Assembly (NCBI RefSeq): GCF_008153345.1
Contig: NZ_CP042818.1
Location: 248,001-312,000 of the forward strand
Length of the DNA stretch: 64,000 bases
Reading direction: 5' to 3'
Source of the DNA: Treponema phagedenis
Lineage (GTDB): Bacteria > Spirochaetota > Spirochaetia > Treponematales > Treponemataceae
The notes under the pieces are model-generated. The model was not told the DNA's origin. It did not search any database and was given only the letters and a program-made list of their open reading frames with translations. The position numbers were made by a program, and so were the translations under genes. Positions 42,164 to 52,291 of this stretch are shown here, in pieces; within the stretch, counting starts at the first letter, position 1; the number at the start of each line of letters is the position of its first letter.

Positions 42164-44266
42164 ATGAAACATACAGTAAGTTATAAAATCGGTGACAGCG
42201 AGCTCATCCTGGAAACAGGACGTTTGGCAAAACAGGCAAACGGCGCGATCTTTGCACAATTCGGCGGAAGTGCCGTGCTCGCAACCGTTTGTGCATCAGA
42301 CCAAAGTCAGGAAGGCTTGGATTATGTCCCACTAACCGTTGACTATAATGAAAAATATTACGCTGCCGGAAAAATTCCCGGCGGATTTATAAAAAGAGAA
42401 GGGCGTCCGAAAGATAAGGAAATTTTGGTTTCCCGTCTGATTGACCGCCCGATGCGTCCGCTTTTTGAAAAAGATTTCGGAAGAGATATTCAGATTATTC
42501 CAACCTGCGTTTCTTCCGATATGATAAATCCGCCCGATATTTTGGCGGTTATTGCAAGCTCCGCAGCGGTGGTTATTTCCGACATTCCGTTTAACGGCCC
42601 AGTTGCGGCAGCGCGAATTGCCTATGTAAACGGCGAATATGTGATCAATCCCACGTTTAAGCAAATTGACCGTGCGGAGATGGAAATTGTTGTTGCCGGC
42701 ACAAAAGAAGGCATCACCATGGTGGAAGGCGGGGCTCACGAAGTTTCGGAAGAAGTTATGCTTACCGCCCTTGAAAAAGCACACGAGTTTATCAAAATTA
42801 TCTGCGATTTGCAGGAGCAGCTACGCAATGCGTGCGGTAAAGAAAAACTGCCGCTTGTGCCGCTCTCTGTTGAGCTTGAAAACAAACAAGCAATCCATGA
42901 TGAAGCGTATCCGCGTCTTTCGGAAGCCTTGTACGTAAAAGGTAAATTTGAAAGACGGGCAGCCTGCGATGCGGTGAAAGCCGATATTGCGGAAAAATAT
43001 GCGGAACAGCTTGAAGATGAGGTTCAGACAAAACTTTTCAACGCCCTTTTTGATGATATGGAATATCATATTTTAAGAGAGAATATTTTAGACAAAGGGC
43101 TGCGCGTTGACGGAAGAAACACCGAAGAAATTAGACCGATTACCTGCGAAATAGGCGTGCTGCCGCGTCCGCACGGCTCGGCGGTATTTACCCGCGGCGA
43201 AACACAGTCGCTTGCGGTTGTAACACTCGGAACTGTTTTTGACGAACAAGTCTATGATGATATCGAAGGAGACCGGCGCGAAAACTTTATTCTGCACTAT
43301 AACTTTCCGCCTTTTTCGGTCGGCGAGGTAGGTAGAATGGGAACCGGCAGACGGGAAATCGGACACGGATATTTGGCGCACCGCTCTCTTTCGCCGATGA
43401 TTCCTTCACGGGAAAAATTCCCCTACACAGTCAGAGTGGTTTCCGAAATTCTGGAATCAAACGGCTCATCTTCGATGGCAACGGTTTGCGGCGGAACGCT
43501 TTCGCTATTGCATGCGGGAGTTCCGATGAAAAGCCCGGTTGCGGGAATTGCCATGGGACTTATTACCGACGGCGATCGATATGCAATCCTTTCTGATATT
43601 CTCGGTGAGGAAGATCACCTCGGCGACATGGACTTCAAAGTTGCGGGAACCGAAAACGGTATTACCGGCTTCCAAATGGATATAAAAATTGCCGGCGTTT
43701 CTTCAGAGATTATGAAAAATGCCCTTGCGCAGGCAAAGCGCGGCAGAATGCACATTCTCGGTATTATGAATCAAACTATTTCAAAACCGAATGCAGATAT
43801 TTCAAAATACGCTCCGAGAATTGAGTGTGTAAAAATTGCGGTAGATAAAATCGGCGCCTTAATCGGCCCCGGCGGGAAAAATATAAAAGCTCTTTCAGAG
43901 CAGTATCAGGTTACCATCAATACCGACAATGACGGCACGGTTACTATCTACGGAAAAGATTCTCAATCGGCGTTGGATGCAAAGGCGGCGGTTATCGGTG
44001 TTGTTGAAGAGCCGGAAGTAGGAAGAATATACCAGGGAACCGTAAAAAAGATTATGGAGTTCGGCGCCTTTGTGGAAATACTTCCCGGTAAAGAAGGACT
44101 TTGCCATATCTCAAAACTTTCCCGCGAAAGAGTCGGAAAAGTCGGCGATGTACTGAAAGAAGAACAGCGGATTCCGGTTAAATTACTAGAAATCGATAAA
44201 ATGAACCGCCTTAATCTTTCGTATATTGATGCGCTGGAAGAGCTTGAAAAAAAGGCTGAAAAATGA
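42164..44266 (+). CDS. pnp: Polyribonucleotide nucleotidyltransferase (PNPase)
   Basis: A 700-residue 3'-5' phosphorolytic exoribonuclease, normal length. Two RNase PH cores: the first with [45 protein letters not shown]; the second with [29 protein letters not shown] and [21 protein letters not shown] (catalytic Asp). The KH domain has [15 protein letters not shown] and the S1 domain starts at [42 protein letters not shown] precedes the ATG. Its stop overlaps the dut start (ATGA), so they are coupled. Confidence 0.98.
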   Translation: MKHTVSYKIGDSELILETGRLAKQANGAIFAQFGGSAVLATVCASDQSQEGLDYVPLTVDYNEKYYAAGKIPGGFIKREGRPKDKEILVSRLIDRPMRPLFEKDFGRDIQIIPTCVSSDMINPPDILAVIASSAAVVISDIPFNGPVAAARIAYVNGEYVINPTFKQIDRAEMEIVVAGTKEGITMVEGGAHEVSEEVMLTALEKAHEFIKIICDLQEQLRNACGKEKLPLVPLSVELENKQAIHDEAYPRLSEALYVKGKFERRAACDAVKADIAEKYAEQLEDEVQTKLFNALFDDMEYHILRENILDKGLRVDGRNTEEIRPITCEIGVLPRPHGSAVFTRGETQSLAVVTLGTVFDEQVYDDIEGDRRENFILHYNFPPFSVGEVGRMGTGRREIGHGYLAHRSLSPMIPSREKFPYTVRVVSEILESNGSSSMATVCGGTLSLLHAGVPMKSPVAGIAMGLITDGDRYAILSDILGEEDHLGDMDFKVAGTENGITGFQMDIKIAGVSSEIMKNALAQAKRGRMHILGIMNQTISKPNADISKYAPRIECVKIAVDKIGALIGPGGKNIKALSEQYQVTINTDNDGTVTIYGKDSQSALDAKAAVIGVVEEPEVGRIYQGTVKKIMEFGAFVEILPGKEGLCHISKLSRERVGKVGDVLKEEQRIPVKLLEIDKMNRLNLSYIDALEELEKKAEK

Positions 44267-44706
44267 TGCAGACCGTTTTTTGCACCTTAAAAGAAGACGC
44301 CTCGCTGCCTGTATATCAGACAGCGGGAGCCGCAGGCGCGGATATTCGGGCATATTTGCCCGATGGAAACATTGTTTTGCAGCCCATGGAGCGCAAACTT
44401 ATTCCTACCGGACTTGCGGTTGAACTTCCCGCAAATACGGAATTGCAAATACGTCCGCGTTCCGGGCTTGCCTTTAAAAACAGTGTTACCGTATTAAACA
44501 CGCCCGGCACCGTTGACTCGGACTTTCGCGGAGAACTTTGTGTTTTACTCATCAATCTTGGAGAAGAGCCGTTTACCGTAACGCACGGGGACCGTATTGC
44601 GCAGGCGGTTATTTCTCCCGTTATTCAGGCAGAGTTTAAACAGGTTGATGAGCTGTCCCGCACAAACCGCGGAGCAAACGGATACGGCTCCACAGGAATC
44701 GCCTGA
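44263..44706 (+). CDS. dut: Deoxyuridine 5'-triphosphate nucleotidohydrolase (dUTPase)
   Basis: A 147-residue trimeric dUTPase that hydrolyses dUTP to dUMP and PPi. All five motifs are present: [10 protein letters not shown] (I), [10 protein letters not shown] (II), [14 protein letters not shown] (III, catalytic Asp), GDRIAQAVI (IV) and [10 protein letters not shown] (V, a variant of the usual RGxxGFGSTG with Tyr for Phe). ATG 44263 overlaps the pnp stop; ATG 44266 is a possible alternative. Coupling of dut to pnp and then to the lptF-lptG pair is not a textbook arrangement but is seen in spirochaete-like gene runs. Confidence 0.96.
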   Translation: MMQTVFCTLKEDASLPVYQTAGAAGADIRAYLPDGNIVLQPMERKLIPTGLAVELPANTELQIRPRSGLAFKNSVTVLNTPGTVDSDFRGELCVLLINLGEEPFTVTHGDRIAQAVISPVIQAEFKQVDELSRTNRGANGYGSTGIA

Positions 44707-44718
44707 TATAAAACACCT

Positions 44719-45852
44719 ATGTCAAAGAGAAGCTCAAAAATTTATCATAAAAAAATTCTATTTCTCTATCTGTCAAAAGAGTTATTGCTCTATTTTTTTG
44801 TTTGCTTTCTTTTTTTCTTTTTTATTTTTTTTGTGAATAATATTCTTTTAATGGCTGAGGATATTCTATCCAAGCATGCGCCGTTTAAAGATGTTATGCT
44901 TTTAATGTTTTACTCTCTTCCGATGATAATTGCAAACTCTGCTCCCTTTGCAGCTCTTGTCGGCACGCTCATGTGTATCGGGAGATTTTTCAGTGATTTA
45001 GAATTTCTTGCGATGAACGCCCTCGGCGTTTCAATGAAGTTTTTGCTGGTTCCTGTTTTAGCGGTAGGGCTTTTCATTTCGATCGTGTCGTTTTTTACCA
45101 ATGATGTTTTGTTGCCTGCAAGTTTTATTCAATTACGAAAAGTCTACTGGGACATTAGTACCTCTACTCCTGCGCTGGAATTGGAATCATACTCAATTAA
45201 AAAAAATCAGAATGCAGTGGTTATTTCCGGTCTGATAAAAGACGGGATTATCGATGAGTTGCTTATTATTGATAAGGGCGAAAATAAGGAAAGCAGAATC
45301 TTGGGCGGGAAAAAATCCGAATTAAAAAAATCAACCGACCCTGCTGTTATCATGACACTCGATATGAATGAACCGCAAATGCTTATCATCGATGGAAAAG
45401 ATGAAAAGAAATATGATTCAATTGTGGGTAAAAAAATAGCGTATAATGTGCTCGCAAAAAATATAAATCCCGTGTATTTCAACGCACTTGGTCCGAGCGA
45501 TATGACTTCCTATGATTTATATAAAGATATACAGACAAGAAAAAAAAATAATGAAGACAAGAGACTGCTTAATATTTATAACATGGAATTTCATAAAAAA
45601 TTTTCCATTCCCTTTGGCGCCCTGTTTTTTGTTTTTCTTGCGTTCGGTATCAGTAGCGTGGGCAAAGTGCATAATCAAAGTGTCGGCTTTATTTTAGGAC
45701 TTTTAATTGCAGTCGCCTATTGGGCGGTTTTAATGGGCGGGCAAGAAATAAGTTTGACTTTTGATGTAAGCGGAGCTTTTATGATGTGGCTGCCGAATAT
45801 TCTCTTGTTGATAGTAGGAGGCATTTTACTGGGGAGAAGATTGTTTAGATGA
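44719..45852 (+). CDS. lptF: LptF/LptG-family permease, first subunit
   Basis: A 377-residue membrane subunit of the Lpt lipopolysaccharide-export ABC complex family. Predicted helices: LLLYFFVCFLFFFFIFF, PMIIANSAPFAALVGTLMCIGRF, FLLVPVLAVGLFISIVSFF, then a periplasmic jellyroll-like stretch (about 110-265), and three C-terminal helices ending LLIVGGILLGRRLF. The pattern EFLAMNALGVSM (cytoplasmic coupling helix) is characteristic. No SD is obvious, only 12 nt from dut. It overlaps lptG by four bases (ATGA). Treponemes lack classical LPS, so a lipooligosaccharide or other glycolipid is the probable cargo. F and G names are by order; they may be interchanged. Confidence 0.86.
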   Translation: MSKRSSKIYHKKILFLYLSKELLLYFFVCFLFFFFIFFVNNILLMAEDILSKHAPFKDVMLLMFYSLPMIIANSAPFAALVGTLMCIGRFFSDLEFLAMNALGVSMKFLLVPVLAVGLFISIVSFFTNDVLLPASFIQLRKVYWDISTSTPALELESYSIKKNQNAVVISGLIKDGIIDELLIIDKGENKESRILGGKKSELKKSTDPAVIMTLDMNEPQMLIIDGKDEKKYDSIVGKKIAYNVLAKNINPVYFNALGPSDMTSYDLYKDIQTRKKNNEDKRLLNIYNMEFHKKFSIPFGALFFVFLAFGISSVGKVHNQSVGFILGLLIAVAYWAVLMGGQEISLTFDVSGAFMMWLPNILLLIVGGILLGRRLFR

Positions 45853-46919
45853 AGATTTTGCAGCGTTATCTTTTGCAGATATTTTTTCCGACTGCGCTTG
45901 TAGCAATTCTCTTTTTTATTCTCCTTCTGGAAATCGGGGATCTTTTTGCAAATCTTCCAACTTATTTAACAAACGGTGTGGGATTAGCGCCCATTTTGCA
46001 AGTTATGTATTTTTATTTTCCAAAATGTATTTCCTTTGCGATGCCGCTTGGGGTTTTGTTTGCGGGTGCGTATACGATGGGCACCCTGTATGCAAGAAAC
46101 GAACTAACCTCCGTGTTTGCTTCGGGAATGCCGATTTGGACTTTGGTACTACCGCTTGTTATTTTAGGTTTTATATTTTCTGTTGGCATGTTCTTTTTTG
46201 AAGATAGAGTTGTTATTCATACTCAATATAAAAAAAACAGACTTACCGCAAAGCTTTTAGAAACTGAAAAAGATTTAAGCACCAATGATATTGTGGTTTT
46301 ATCTGAAAATAATAAAATTATTTATTCGGCTGAAGTGTATGATGCGGAAACTAAAAATTTACTTAATCTGCAAATTATTGTGCGCACCGATGACGGAGAA
46401 ATTGAAAAAGTAGTTACAACTGCAGTGGCAATATGGGAGGGTGATGCGTGGGAGCTGACAAAACCGGCGGTGTATATTTTTTCAAAAAACGGGCAGATAC
46501 AATTTACAGATAAATTAGCCGCAAAAGAATTTACCGAAGCGCCCGAAAACTTTCAAAGAAATATTACTTCAATCGATGAGCTTTCCGTCTCGGAGGCGGC
46601 GACATATATTCAAAAATTGAAACGGACGGGAAGACCGTATACCGAAGAACTTGCACAATATTATCGCAGGTTTTCTTTCCCTTTTACAATTTTCTTAGTG
46701 CTTTTCTTTTCAGTTTCAGTAGGCGGAAGATTTAGAAAAAATATTCTATTGATGAGTTTGCTGTTTAGCTTACTCATTGCAACGGTATATTATGTAACGG
46801 AAATGGTAACTATGCTCCTTGCAAAATGGGAGTATATTAGTCCCCTTGCCGGGGCGCTTTTACCTTTTTTGATTTTTACCTCACTCAGTATATTCCTATT
46901 GAGGCATGCAAAAACATAG
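45849..46919 (+). CDS. lptG: LptF/LptG-family permease, second subunit
   Basis: A 356-residue paralogue of the preceding gene with the same layout: N-terminal helix (IFFPTALVAILFFILLLEIGDLF), FYFPKCISFAMPLGVLFAGAYTMGTLYARNELTSVFASGMP (coupling region), a periplasmic domain (about 120-265) and three C-terminal helices. The translational overlap with lptF (ATGA) is typical for obligate heterodimers. An LptB ATPase is not in the window. Downstream is an inverted repeat TGTCAA/TTGACA (about 46926-46940) ahead of yigZ. Confidence 0.86.
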   Translation: MKILQRYLLQIFFPTALVAILFFILLLEIGDLFANLPTYLTNGVGLAPILQVMYFYFPKCISFAMPLGVLFAGAYTMGTLYARNELTSVFASGMPIWTLVLPLVILGFIFSVGMFFFEDRVVIHTQYKKNRLTAKLLETEKDLSTNDIVVLSENNKIIYSAEVYDAETKNLLNLQIIVRTDDGEIEKVVTTAVAIWEGDAWELTKPAVYIFSKNGQIQFTDKLAAKEFTEAPENFQRNITSIDELSVSEAATYIQKLKRTGRPYTEELAQYYRRFSFPFTIFLVLFFSVSVGGRFRKNILLMSLLFSLLIATVYYVTEMVTMLLAKWEYISPLAGALLPFLIFTSLSIFLLRHAKT

Positions 46920-46972
46920 AGAGATGTCAAAAGGCTTGACAGTTCTCTGTATAATTGTTTTAAAAAGAGTCT

Positions 46973-47554
46973 ATGAGAGAGTTGATTGAATACGCATTTG
47001 TCGAGTTAAAAATTAAAAACTCCCGGTTTCTTGCTGAATGTTTTCCGATAAAAACGCAGGCGGAAGTGCGGGAGCTTTTGAAAGCTCAAAAGCAAAAGTA
47101 CGCTGATTCCACACATGTGGTACATGCCTTTGTCTGCGGCGATTCCGCGGAAATACTCGGGTGTTCCGATGACGGTGAGCCTGCGGGAACTGCCGGTAAG
47201 CCCGCACTTGCGGTATTAAAGGGAAGCGGCATAACCAATATTTTTGTTACGATTACACGTTGGTTCGGCGGCACCCTTTTAGGGACGGGCGGACTTGTCA
47301 AAGCCTATGGCGATATGACAAAAGCGGTGCTGGAAGTTGCAAAAACCGAAGAAATAATTGAATACAGCTTTTATGAATTTACCTGCTCCTATGCGGATTA
47401 TGAATTTTTAAAGCGACATTTTGAAAGGTTCCAAACAAGCCCGCAAACCGAATTTGGGCAATCGGTTCGTATGATCGGAAAAATCCCCTCAATACACAAA
47501 GAAGCGTTTTCACATTTAAGAACAATGCGGGTAATTCAGGCAGGATACGTATAA
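46973..47554 (+). CDS. YigZ/IMPACT-family protein
   Basis: A 193-residue protein of the UPF0029/IMPACT family. The N-terminal domain shows SRFLAECFPIKTQAEVRELLKAQKQKYADSTHVVHAFVCG, the diagnostic CSDDGEPAGTAGKPALAVL and TRWFGGTLLGTGGLVKAY. The C-terminal half is the ferredoxin-like domain. Suggested roles in the family are translation regulation and nucleic-acid binding; not settled. A possible promoter overlaps the inverted repeat at 46926-46940 with a TATAAT at 46950. It is last in the plus-strand run, with convergent sugar transporter genes beyond. Confidence 0.9.
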   Translation: MRELIEYAFVELKIKNSRFLAECFPIKTQAEVRELLKAQKQKYADSTHVVHAFVCGDSAEILGCSDDGEPAGTAGKPALAVLKGSGITNIFVTITRWFGGTLLGTGGLVKAYGDMTKAVLEVAKTEEIIEYSFYEFTCSYADYEFLKRHFERFQTSPQTEFGQSVRMIGKIPSIHKEAFSHLRTMRVIQAGYV

Positions 47555-47705
47555 GCAGGAATTAGCGCATAACGTTTTTTGATCGGTTAATCATATAGGG
47601 CACTTCTTTCGGTTCAGTATAGATGACCTTTTGTAAGATGATGTGCTCTAAAATCCTGCCCCGGCTGAAACCGTACAATTGCGAAATTCATCCGCAACCT
47701 GCCCG

Positions 47706-48554
47706 CTATCCTTTGCGGGATTCGTATACTGCGGAGCCGCCGATAAAGTATTTTGACAAACCGAAAAAAATTAAGAACATCGGAATACTTGCAATGACGG
47801 CGGCGGCCATCATTGCTCCTTCGTCCGTGCTGCGTTCCGCGGTAAATGAGGTAATATACTGCGGAATGGTTTTCATTGTCTCCGTTTGCGAAACGAGCAG
47901 CGGCCATAGGAGGTTATCCCACTGACCTCTAAAAGAAAGGATGGCAAGCGTCGCAATAACCGGACCGCAATTCGGCAATACAATATGGGAATAGATGGAA
48001 AACTCATGCATTCCGTCAACCCGTGCGGCATCCAAAAATTCATTCGGGAAGGTAATAAGATATTGCCGCATCATAAAAATGCCGAATGCGTTGACAATAA
48101 ACGGCAAGATTAAACCGGTGTAGGTGTTTTGAATATGCAGCTTAGTGGCAATCATATAGAGCGGTATCATAATCGCTTCAAACGGAATCATCATCGTTGC
48201 CATAATCATCATAAAAATGATATTTCTGCCTCGAAAATTGAATTTTGCAAGCCCGTAACCGGTAAGCGATGCAAGTAAGACCGTGCTGAACGCAACGCTG
48301 CCGGCCACAATAAACGAATTGAGAATATTGCGGATAAAAATATAATTCCCATCGTTCCCTTGCAGAGCAGCTAAAAAGTTTGCAACATGGAAACCGTCCG
48401 GAATCCATTTATACGGCATCTGCATAATCTCTTTTCCGGTCATTAACGAAGCCGTCAGCATAAACAGCAGGGGCATAACCGTGAACAGGGCAAGTGCCGT
48501 TAAAAGGATAACCGTCAGAGCCGAATACGCGTATGATGTAGGTGATTGTTTCAT
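47706..48554 (-). CDS. Sugar ABC transporter permease, MalG/UgpE type
   Basis: A 282-residue inner-membrane permease with six predicted helices. N-terminal: LTVILLTALALFTVMPLLFMLTASLMTGKEIMQMPYKW. The EAA coupling loop is EFLDAARVDGMHEFSIYSHIVLPNCGPVIATL, which docks to the ATPase. The C-terminal end is IFFGLSKYFIGGSAVYESRKG, typical of this family. It follows the partner permease by 19 nt. No ATP-binding gene lies in the cluster; the solo UgpC-type ATPase at 15.9 kb is a candidate. Confidence 0.93.
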   Translation of the reverse strand: MKQSPTSYAYSALTVILLTALALFTVMPLLFMLTASLMTGKEIMQMPYKWIPDGFHVANFLAALQGNDGNYIFIRNILNSFIVAGSVAFSTVLLASLTGYGLAKFNFRGRNIIFMMIMATMMIPFEAIMIPLYMIATKLHIQNTYTGLILPFIVNAFGIFMMRQYLITFPNEFLDAARVDGMHEFSIYSHIVLPNCGPVIATLAILSFRGQWDNLLWPLLVSQTETMKTIPQYITSFTAERSTDEGAMMAAAVIASIPMFLIFFGLSKYFIGGSAVYESRKG

Positions 48555-48573
48555 AGTTATTTTGCCGCTCCTT

Positions 48574-49509
48574 TTAGTAATCCGTTTCGTCCGCTTTTGA
48601 ACCGCGGAATTGCAGCCATGTCAGCAACAGCATCATCATAAAGAGGACAATACTCATTGCACTTGCCCGTCCGATACGCTGGAGTTTGATACCGGTTTGG
48701 TAAATATTCAAGGTAATAACATTAATCGGCCCGAGCGAGGCACCGTTTTGTGTAAACAAATACTGCGTACTGAAGGTTTTAAGACATTGCAGCATCGACA
48801 TAATCGAAACCAGCACAACCGTCGGTTTTAGCAAGGGCAAGGTGATAGACCAAAAAACCTGCATACGGTTTGCTCCGTCAATCAAGGCTGCTTCGTACAC
48901 AACCGGCGGAATGGTTGCCAAGCCGGTAATAAACAGAATAACAAAGTAACCGATATATTTCCAAAAATAGACAATCATCGTTGAAATTTGAATCATCGTG
49001 CCGTTTAAAAGCCATTGATGATCCACACCCGGACTGCCGAGCAGCGTATTGAGCCAGTAGTTTCCCAGCCCCCGCGGATCAAAGATTAGCAGCCAGATCG
49101 CAGCAGCAACTACAGAGGACAAGATAGCCGGAGTATAGTAAGCAATTTGGAAAAATTTTTTTATACGCGGGCCGTGCAGCGAGCTGATCAATACCGCAAA
49201 AAAAAGACTGCATACTACCAGCGGAATAAAGGTTCCTAAACTGAACACCGCCGTTGCACGTAACGAGTTCAAAAAGGACATAGGGTTCCCGTATCTGCCG
49301 GGATCAAAAATATAGGTATAATTCTGTAAGCCGACAAACTGCGGCGGTGCATTACTAAGCACCCGTTTATCAAAAAAACTTTCGATAAACGCATTGATAA
49401 TCGGATAAAAACTGAAAAGCGAAAAAAAGAGCAAGGATGGGAGGACAAACAACATACCCCACCGTGCGGTTTTTTTCTCGATTCCTGCTTTTTTTTGTAC
49501 TGCTTTCAT
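48574..49509 (-). CDS. Sugar ABC transporter permease, MalF/UgpA type
   Basis: A 311-residue permease with about six helices. First helix: GMLFVLPSLLFFSLFSFYPIINAFIESFF. EAA loop: VVYEAALIDGANRMQVFWSITLPLLKPTVVLVSI. It ends WLQFRGSKADETDY. Start at 49509 (MKAVQKKAGIEKK), which has AAGGAAGGAA upstream; the longer reading to 49575 starts in the intergenic region. Upstream genes in the operon encode two binding lipoproteins. The sugar is unknown. Confidence 0.92.
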   Translation of the reverse strand: MKAVQKKAGIEKKTARWGMLFVLPSLLFFSLFSFYPIINAFIESFFDKRVLSNAPPQFVGLQNYTYIFDPGRYGNPMSFLNSLRATAVFSLGTFIPLVVCSLFFAVLISSLHGPRIKKFFQIAYYTPAILSSVVAAAIWLLIFDPRGLGNYWLNTLLGSPGVDHQWLLNGTMIQISTMIVYFWKYIGYFVILFITGLATIPPVVYEAALIDGANRMQVFWSITLPLLKPTVVLVSIMSMLQCLKTFSTQYLFTQNGASLGPINVITLNIYQTGIKLQRIGRASAMSIVLFMMMLLLTWLQFRGSKADETDY

Positions 49510-49595
49510 ATATTTCCTTCCTTGCACGGTAATCGGCAAGGTGTACCGCTTCCGTTCCGGCCGGAAAACGCACACCTCACCGGCAGTAAGCCGTT

Positions 49596-50921
49596 TTACT
49601 GATTTTCTTCGTCAAGAATTTCCTGTGCCGTTGCTTTCAGTGTTGCGAGTGCCTTTTCAGGGCTGACACCGGCCAGCATCACAGACTCTACCGCCGAGCG
49701 GATTGCCATCTGCAATTCCGCACTGTTTGCTCCGTAGTAAACCATATGCGATCTATGCATATCATTGATAAATACATCGGAATAGGGCATGTTTTTAAGT
49801 GTTTCCGATTCGAGCAGAGTCTTAGTCGGCTGCATTAAGCTACCACCCTCCGTTAAATATTCTTGTTCATGGCTTAGCAAAAAGCCTAAGAATTTCCAAG
49901 CAGCCTCTTGATTCGCAGCTTCTATGTCGCCGTTTACCATGAGGAATTGTCCGTAATAGCACGAAGCAACATTATTGAGTGCATGTTCAAATACGGGAAA
50001 CGGTATAACCATCCAGTCGTTGCTGTTATAAAATTCCGGATTATCGGCCTTAATACGAGCTTCCTGATACAAACCGCTGTGGGTCATCGCGATTTCATTA
50101 TTATCGTTATCGAAAATTTTACGTGCATTTTTATAAGTGGGGGAACCGAGGTTTTTTCCTGAAGGCCCCCATTGCTGCATAAAGGTTAATAATTGCCTCC
50201 ATGCCGCATCACCGATAATTGCCGTTTTACCGTCATCACTGATCAACTTGCCTCCAAGCTGTTCTACCATTGGTACGACTGCAACTAAATAAAACGGATA
50301 CCGGAAATCAAATCCTCGGCGCGTAATAATATCCCCGTCTCGAAGTACAATCCGTTCCGACACGTGCATCATATCTTCCCATGTTTTAGGGTAGTCTTTT
50401 TCGGGATCTAAACCGGCATCGCGGAAAATCCGTTTATTAATATAGATACACCAGTTTACCACTTCCAGCGGTAAAGCATAAATATTTCCATCTTTAGAAA
50501 CAGAATCTAAAATATCCAAATCATACGCATCATATACCGCTTGTAAATCTTTATAACCTGCTGCTTGAGGATTCATCGGGGCAACTCGGTTATTCGCAAT
50601 ATACGCGTAACCGTTTTCAATCGGTTGAGTAAAAATATCCGGGCCGCTGTTTGCAGCAAATGCCGTTTGGATTAATTCAATCAGTTTATCGGAACTATGC
50701 GTAGTCCGTACAATTTTTATATCCGGATTCTGTGCTTCAAACTCAGTGATAAGCCGTTCCTCAAGTTTATTCCGTGTAGGATCTTCATGCGTCCAATAAT
50801 TTAACGTAATAGTCTTCTTTTCCGCTGCTTTAGTGCAAGAAGTAAAATATAATCCGGCAGCGGATATAACCGCTAAGACAACTATTGCGTCCCTTATGTT
50901 TATCAGTATTTTTTTAGTCAC
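49596..50921 (-). CDS. Sugar-binding lipoprotein of the ABC transporter (second copy)
   Basis: A 441-residue extracellular solute-binding protein (SBP family 1, UgpB/MalE-like). GTG 50921 is used because AGAGAGG lies nine bases upstream; the longer frame begins with TTG inside the previous gene. Lipoprotein signal: KILINIRDAIVVL ... LYFTSC. Mature start: LNYWTHEDPTRNKLEERLITEFEAQNPDIKIV. Recognisable blocks are NSGPDIFTQPIENGYAYIANNRVAPM and WCIYINKRIFRDAGLDPEKDYPKTWEDM. The last 148 bp are almost identical to the end of the upstream paralogue while the rest is more divergent, which suggests gene conversion. Spacing to the upstream gene is 16 nt. Confidence 0.9.
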   Translation of the reverse strand: MTKKILINIRDAIVVLAVISAAGLYFTSCTKAAEKKTITLNYWTHEDPTRNKLEERLITEFEAQNPDIKIVRTTHSSDKLIELIQTAFAANSGPDIFTQPIENGYAYIANNRVAPMNPQAAGYKDLQAVYDAYDLDILDSVSKDGNIYALPLEVVNWCIYINKRIFRDAGLDPEKDYPKTWEDMMHVSERIVLRDGDIITRRGFDFRYPFYLVAVVPMVEQLGGKLISDDGKTAIIGDAAWRQLLTFMQQWGPSGKNLGSPTYKNARKIFDNDNNEIAMTHSGLYQEARIKADNPEFYNSNDWMVIPFPVFEHALNNVASCYYGQFLMVNGDIEAANQEAAWKFLGFLLSHEQEYLTEGGSLMQPTKTLLESETLKNMPYSDVFINDMHRSHMVYYGANSAELQMAIRSAVESVMLAGVSPEKALATLKATAQEILDEENQ

Positions 50922-50937
50922 TTGTATGTGCCTCTCT

Positions 50938-52242
50938 TTACTGATTTTCTTCGTCAAGAATTTCCTGTGCCGTTGCTTTCAGTGTTGCAAGGGCCTTTTC
51001 AGGGCTGACACCGGCCAGCATCACAGACTCTACCGCCGAGCGGATTGCCGTCTGCAATTCTGCACTGTTTGCTCCGTAGTAAACCATGTGTGCCTTATTC
51101 ATGTCGTTGATAAAGACATCGGAATAGGGCATATCCTTTAAGGTTTGAGAATTAATCAAGGCCTTTGTCGGCTGAATGATATTGCCGCCTTCTTTCAGAT
51201 AGGCTTCGCCGTGCTTGAGTAAATGACCGATGAGCTTCCATGCAGCCTGCTGCTTGGCTTTTGAAATGTCGTTATTAACCATTAAGAAGTGGCCGTAGTA
51301 GCAAGCAGGAACTTGCTTAACGGCTTTTTCAAAGGTGGGGAAAGGAACAACCATCCACTCGTTGCTATTAAAAAAGTCGGGATTGTCTTTTCTAATACGC
51401 CCCTGCTGATACAGCCCCGTCGTTGCCATAGCAATATCATTATTATCCTTATTAAATAAATTACGGGCGTTTTTATACGTCGGCGAACCGAGATTTTTTC
51501 CTGTCGGCCCCCACTGCTGCATAAAGGTTAAAAACTGTATCCATGCCTCATCGCCGACGATAGCGGTTTTTCCGTCATCGCTGATCAATTTTCCGCCGAG
51601 CTGTTCTACCATCGGCACAAAAGCCACAAGGTAATACGGATACCGGAAGTCAAAACCGCGCCGTACCAGAATATCTCCTTCCCGTACTACCAATTTTTCC
51701 GAAACGTTCACCATTTCTTCCCAGGTTTTAGGATAGTCTTTTTCGGGGTCTAAGCCTGCATCGCGGAAAATTTTCTTGTTGATATAAATACACCAGTTGG
51801 TAATTTCGAGCGGTAAGCCGTATAATTTTCCGTCTTTTGTTACCGCATTGAGAATTTCCGGTAAATAACTGTCATAAATGCTCTGTAAATCGGAAAAACC
51901 TGCCGCTTGCGGGTCTACCGGTGCCACTCTGCCGTTTGCAATGTATGAATATTCATCTTCAATCGAAAGATTGAAAATATCCGGGCCTTGATTGGCGGCA
52001 AAAGCGGTTTGTACCAGCTCAATCATTTTTGCTGCCCCTTGCGTTGTCCTGACAACCTTGATATTCGGGTTATTTTGTTCAAATTCCGCAATCAGTTTTG
52101 TTTCAAGCTCAGTACGCGCCGGATCCTCGTGCGTCCAGTAGTTGAGCGTAATTTGTTCCGCTTCCGCTGATTTTTCTTTTGTACACGAAATACAAAAGAG
52201 CGTGCACAGTGCGGCAGCAGCAATCAACAGCTTTTTGTTCAT
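50938..52242 (-). CDS. Sugar-binding lipoprotein of the ABC transporter (first copy)
   Basis: A 434-residue SBP family 1 lipoprotein: MNKKLLIAAAALCTLFCISC (lipobox CISC) then TKEKSAEAEQITLNYWTHEDPARTELETKLIAEFEQNNPNIKVV. Paralogous along its length to the next gene (same DAGLDPEKDYPKTW and GPTGKNLGSPTYKNARN blocks), ending with the nearly identical ANSAELQTAIRSAVESV tail. ATG 52242 has GGAGGT upstream. It heads the operon SBP-SBP-permease-permease. An IS5 element lies 49 nt upstream, between this gene and a likely promoter at 53507-53536. Confidence 0.93.
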   Translation of the reverse strand: MNKKLLIAAAALCTLFCISCTKEKSAEAEQITLNYWTHEDPARTELETKLIAEFEQNNPNIKVVRTTQGAAKMIELVQTAFAANQGPDIFNLSIEDEYSYIANGRVAPVDPQAAGFSDLQSIYDSYLPEILNAVTKDGKLYGLPLEITNWCIYINKKIFRDAGLDPEKDYPKTWEEMVNVSEKLVVREGDILVRRGFDFRYPYYLVAFVPMVEQLGGKLISDDGKTAIVGDEAWIQFLTFMQQWGPTGKNLGSPTYKNARNLFNKDNNDIAMATTGLYQQGRIRKDNPDFFNSNEWMVVPFPTFEKAVKQVPACYYGHFLMVNNDISKAKQQAAWKLIGHLLKHGEAYLKEGGNIIQPTKALINSQTLKDMPYSDVFINDMNKAHMVYYGANSAELQTAIRSAVESVMLAGVSPEKALATLKATAQEILDEENQ

Positions 52243-52291
52243 ATCATACCTCCAAAAGACTATTTAGGCATCTTTGCAATCCGGTTTTATT

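Noticed and set aside
46926-46945. Inverted repeat TGTCAA/TTGACA before yigZ as a terminator
   Set aside because: Weak stem with no T-run; it may only be the -35 region by chance.
50921-50957. Longer start (TTG 50957) of the second binding lipoprotein
   Set aside because: It would overlap the preceding gene by 20 nt and lacks an SD; GTG 50921 has a good one.
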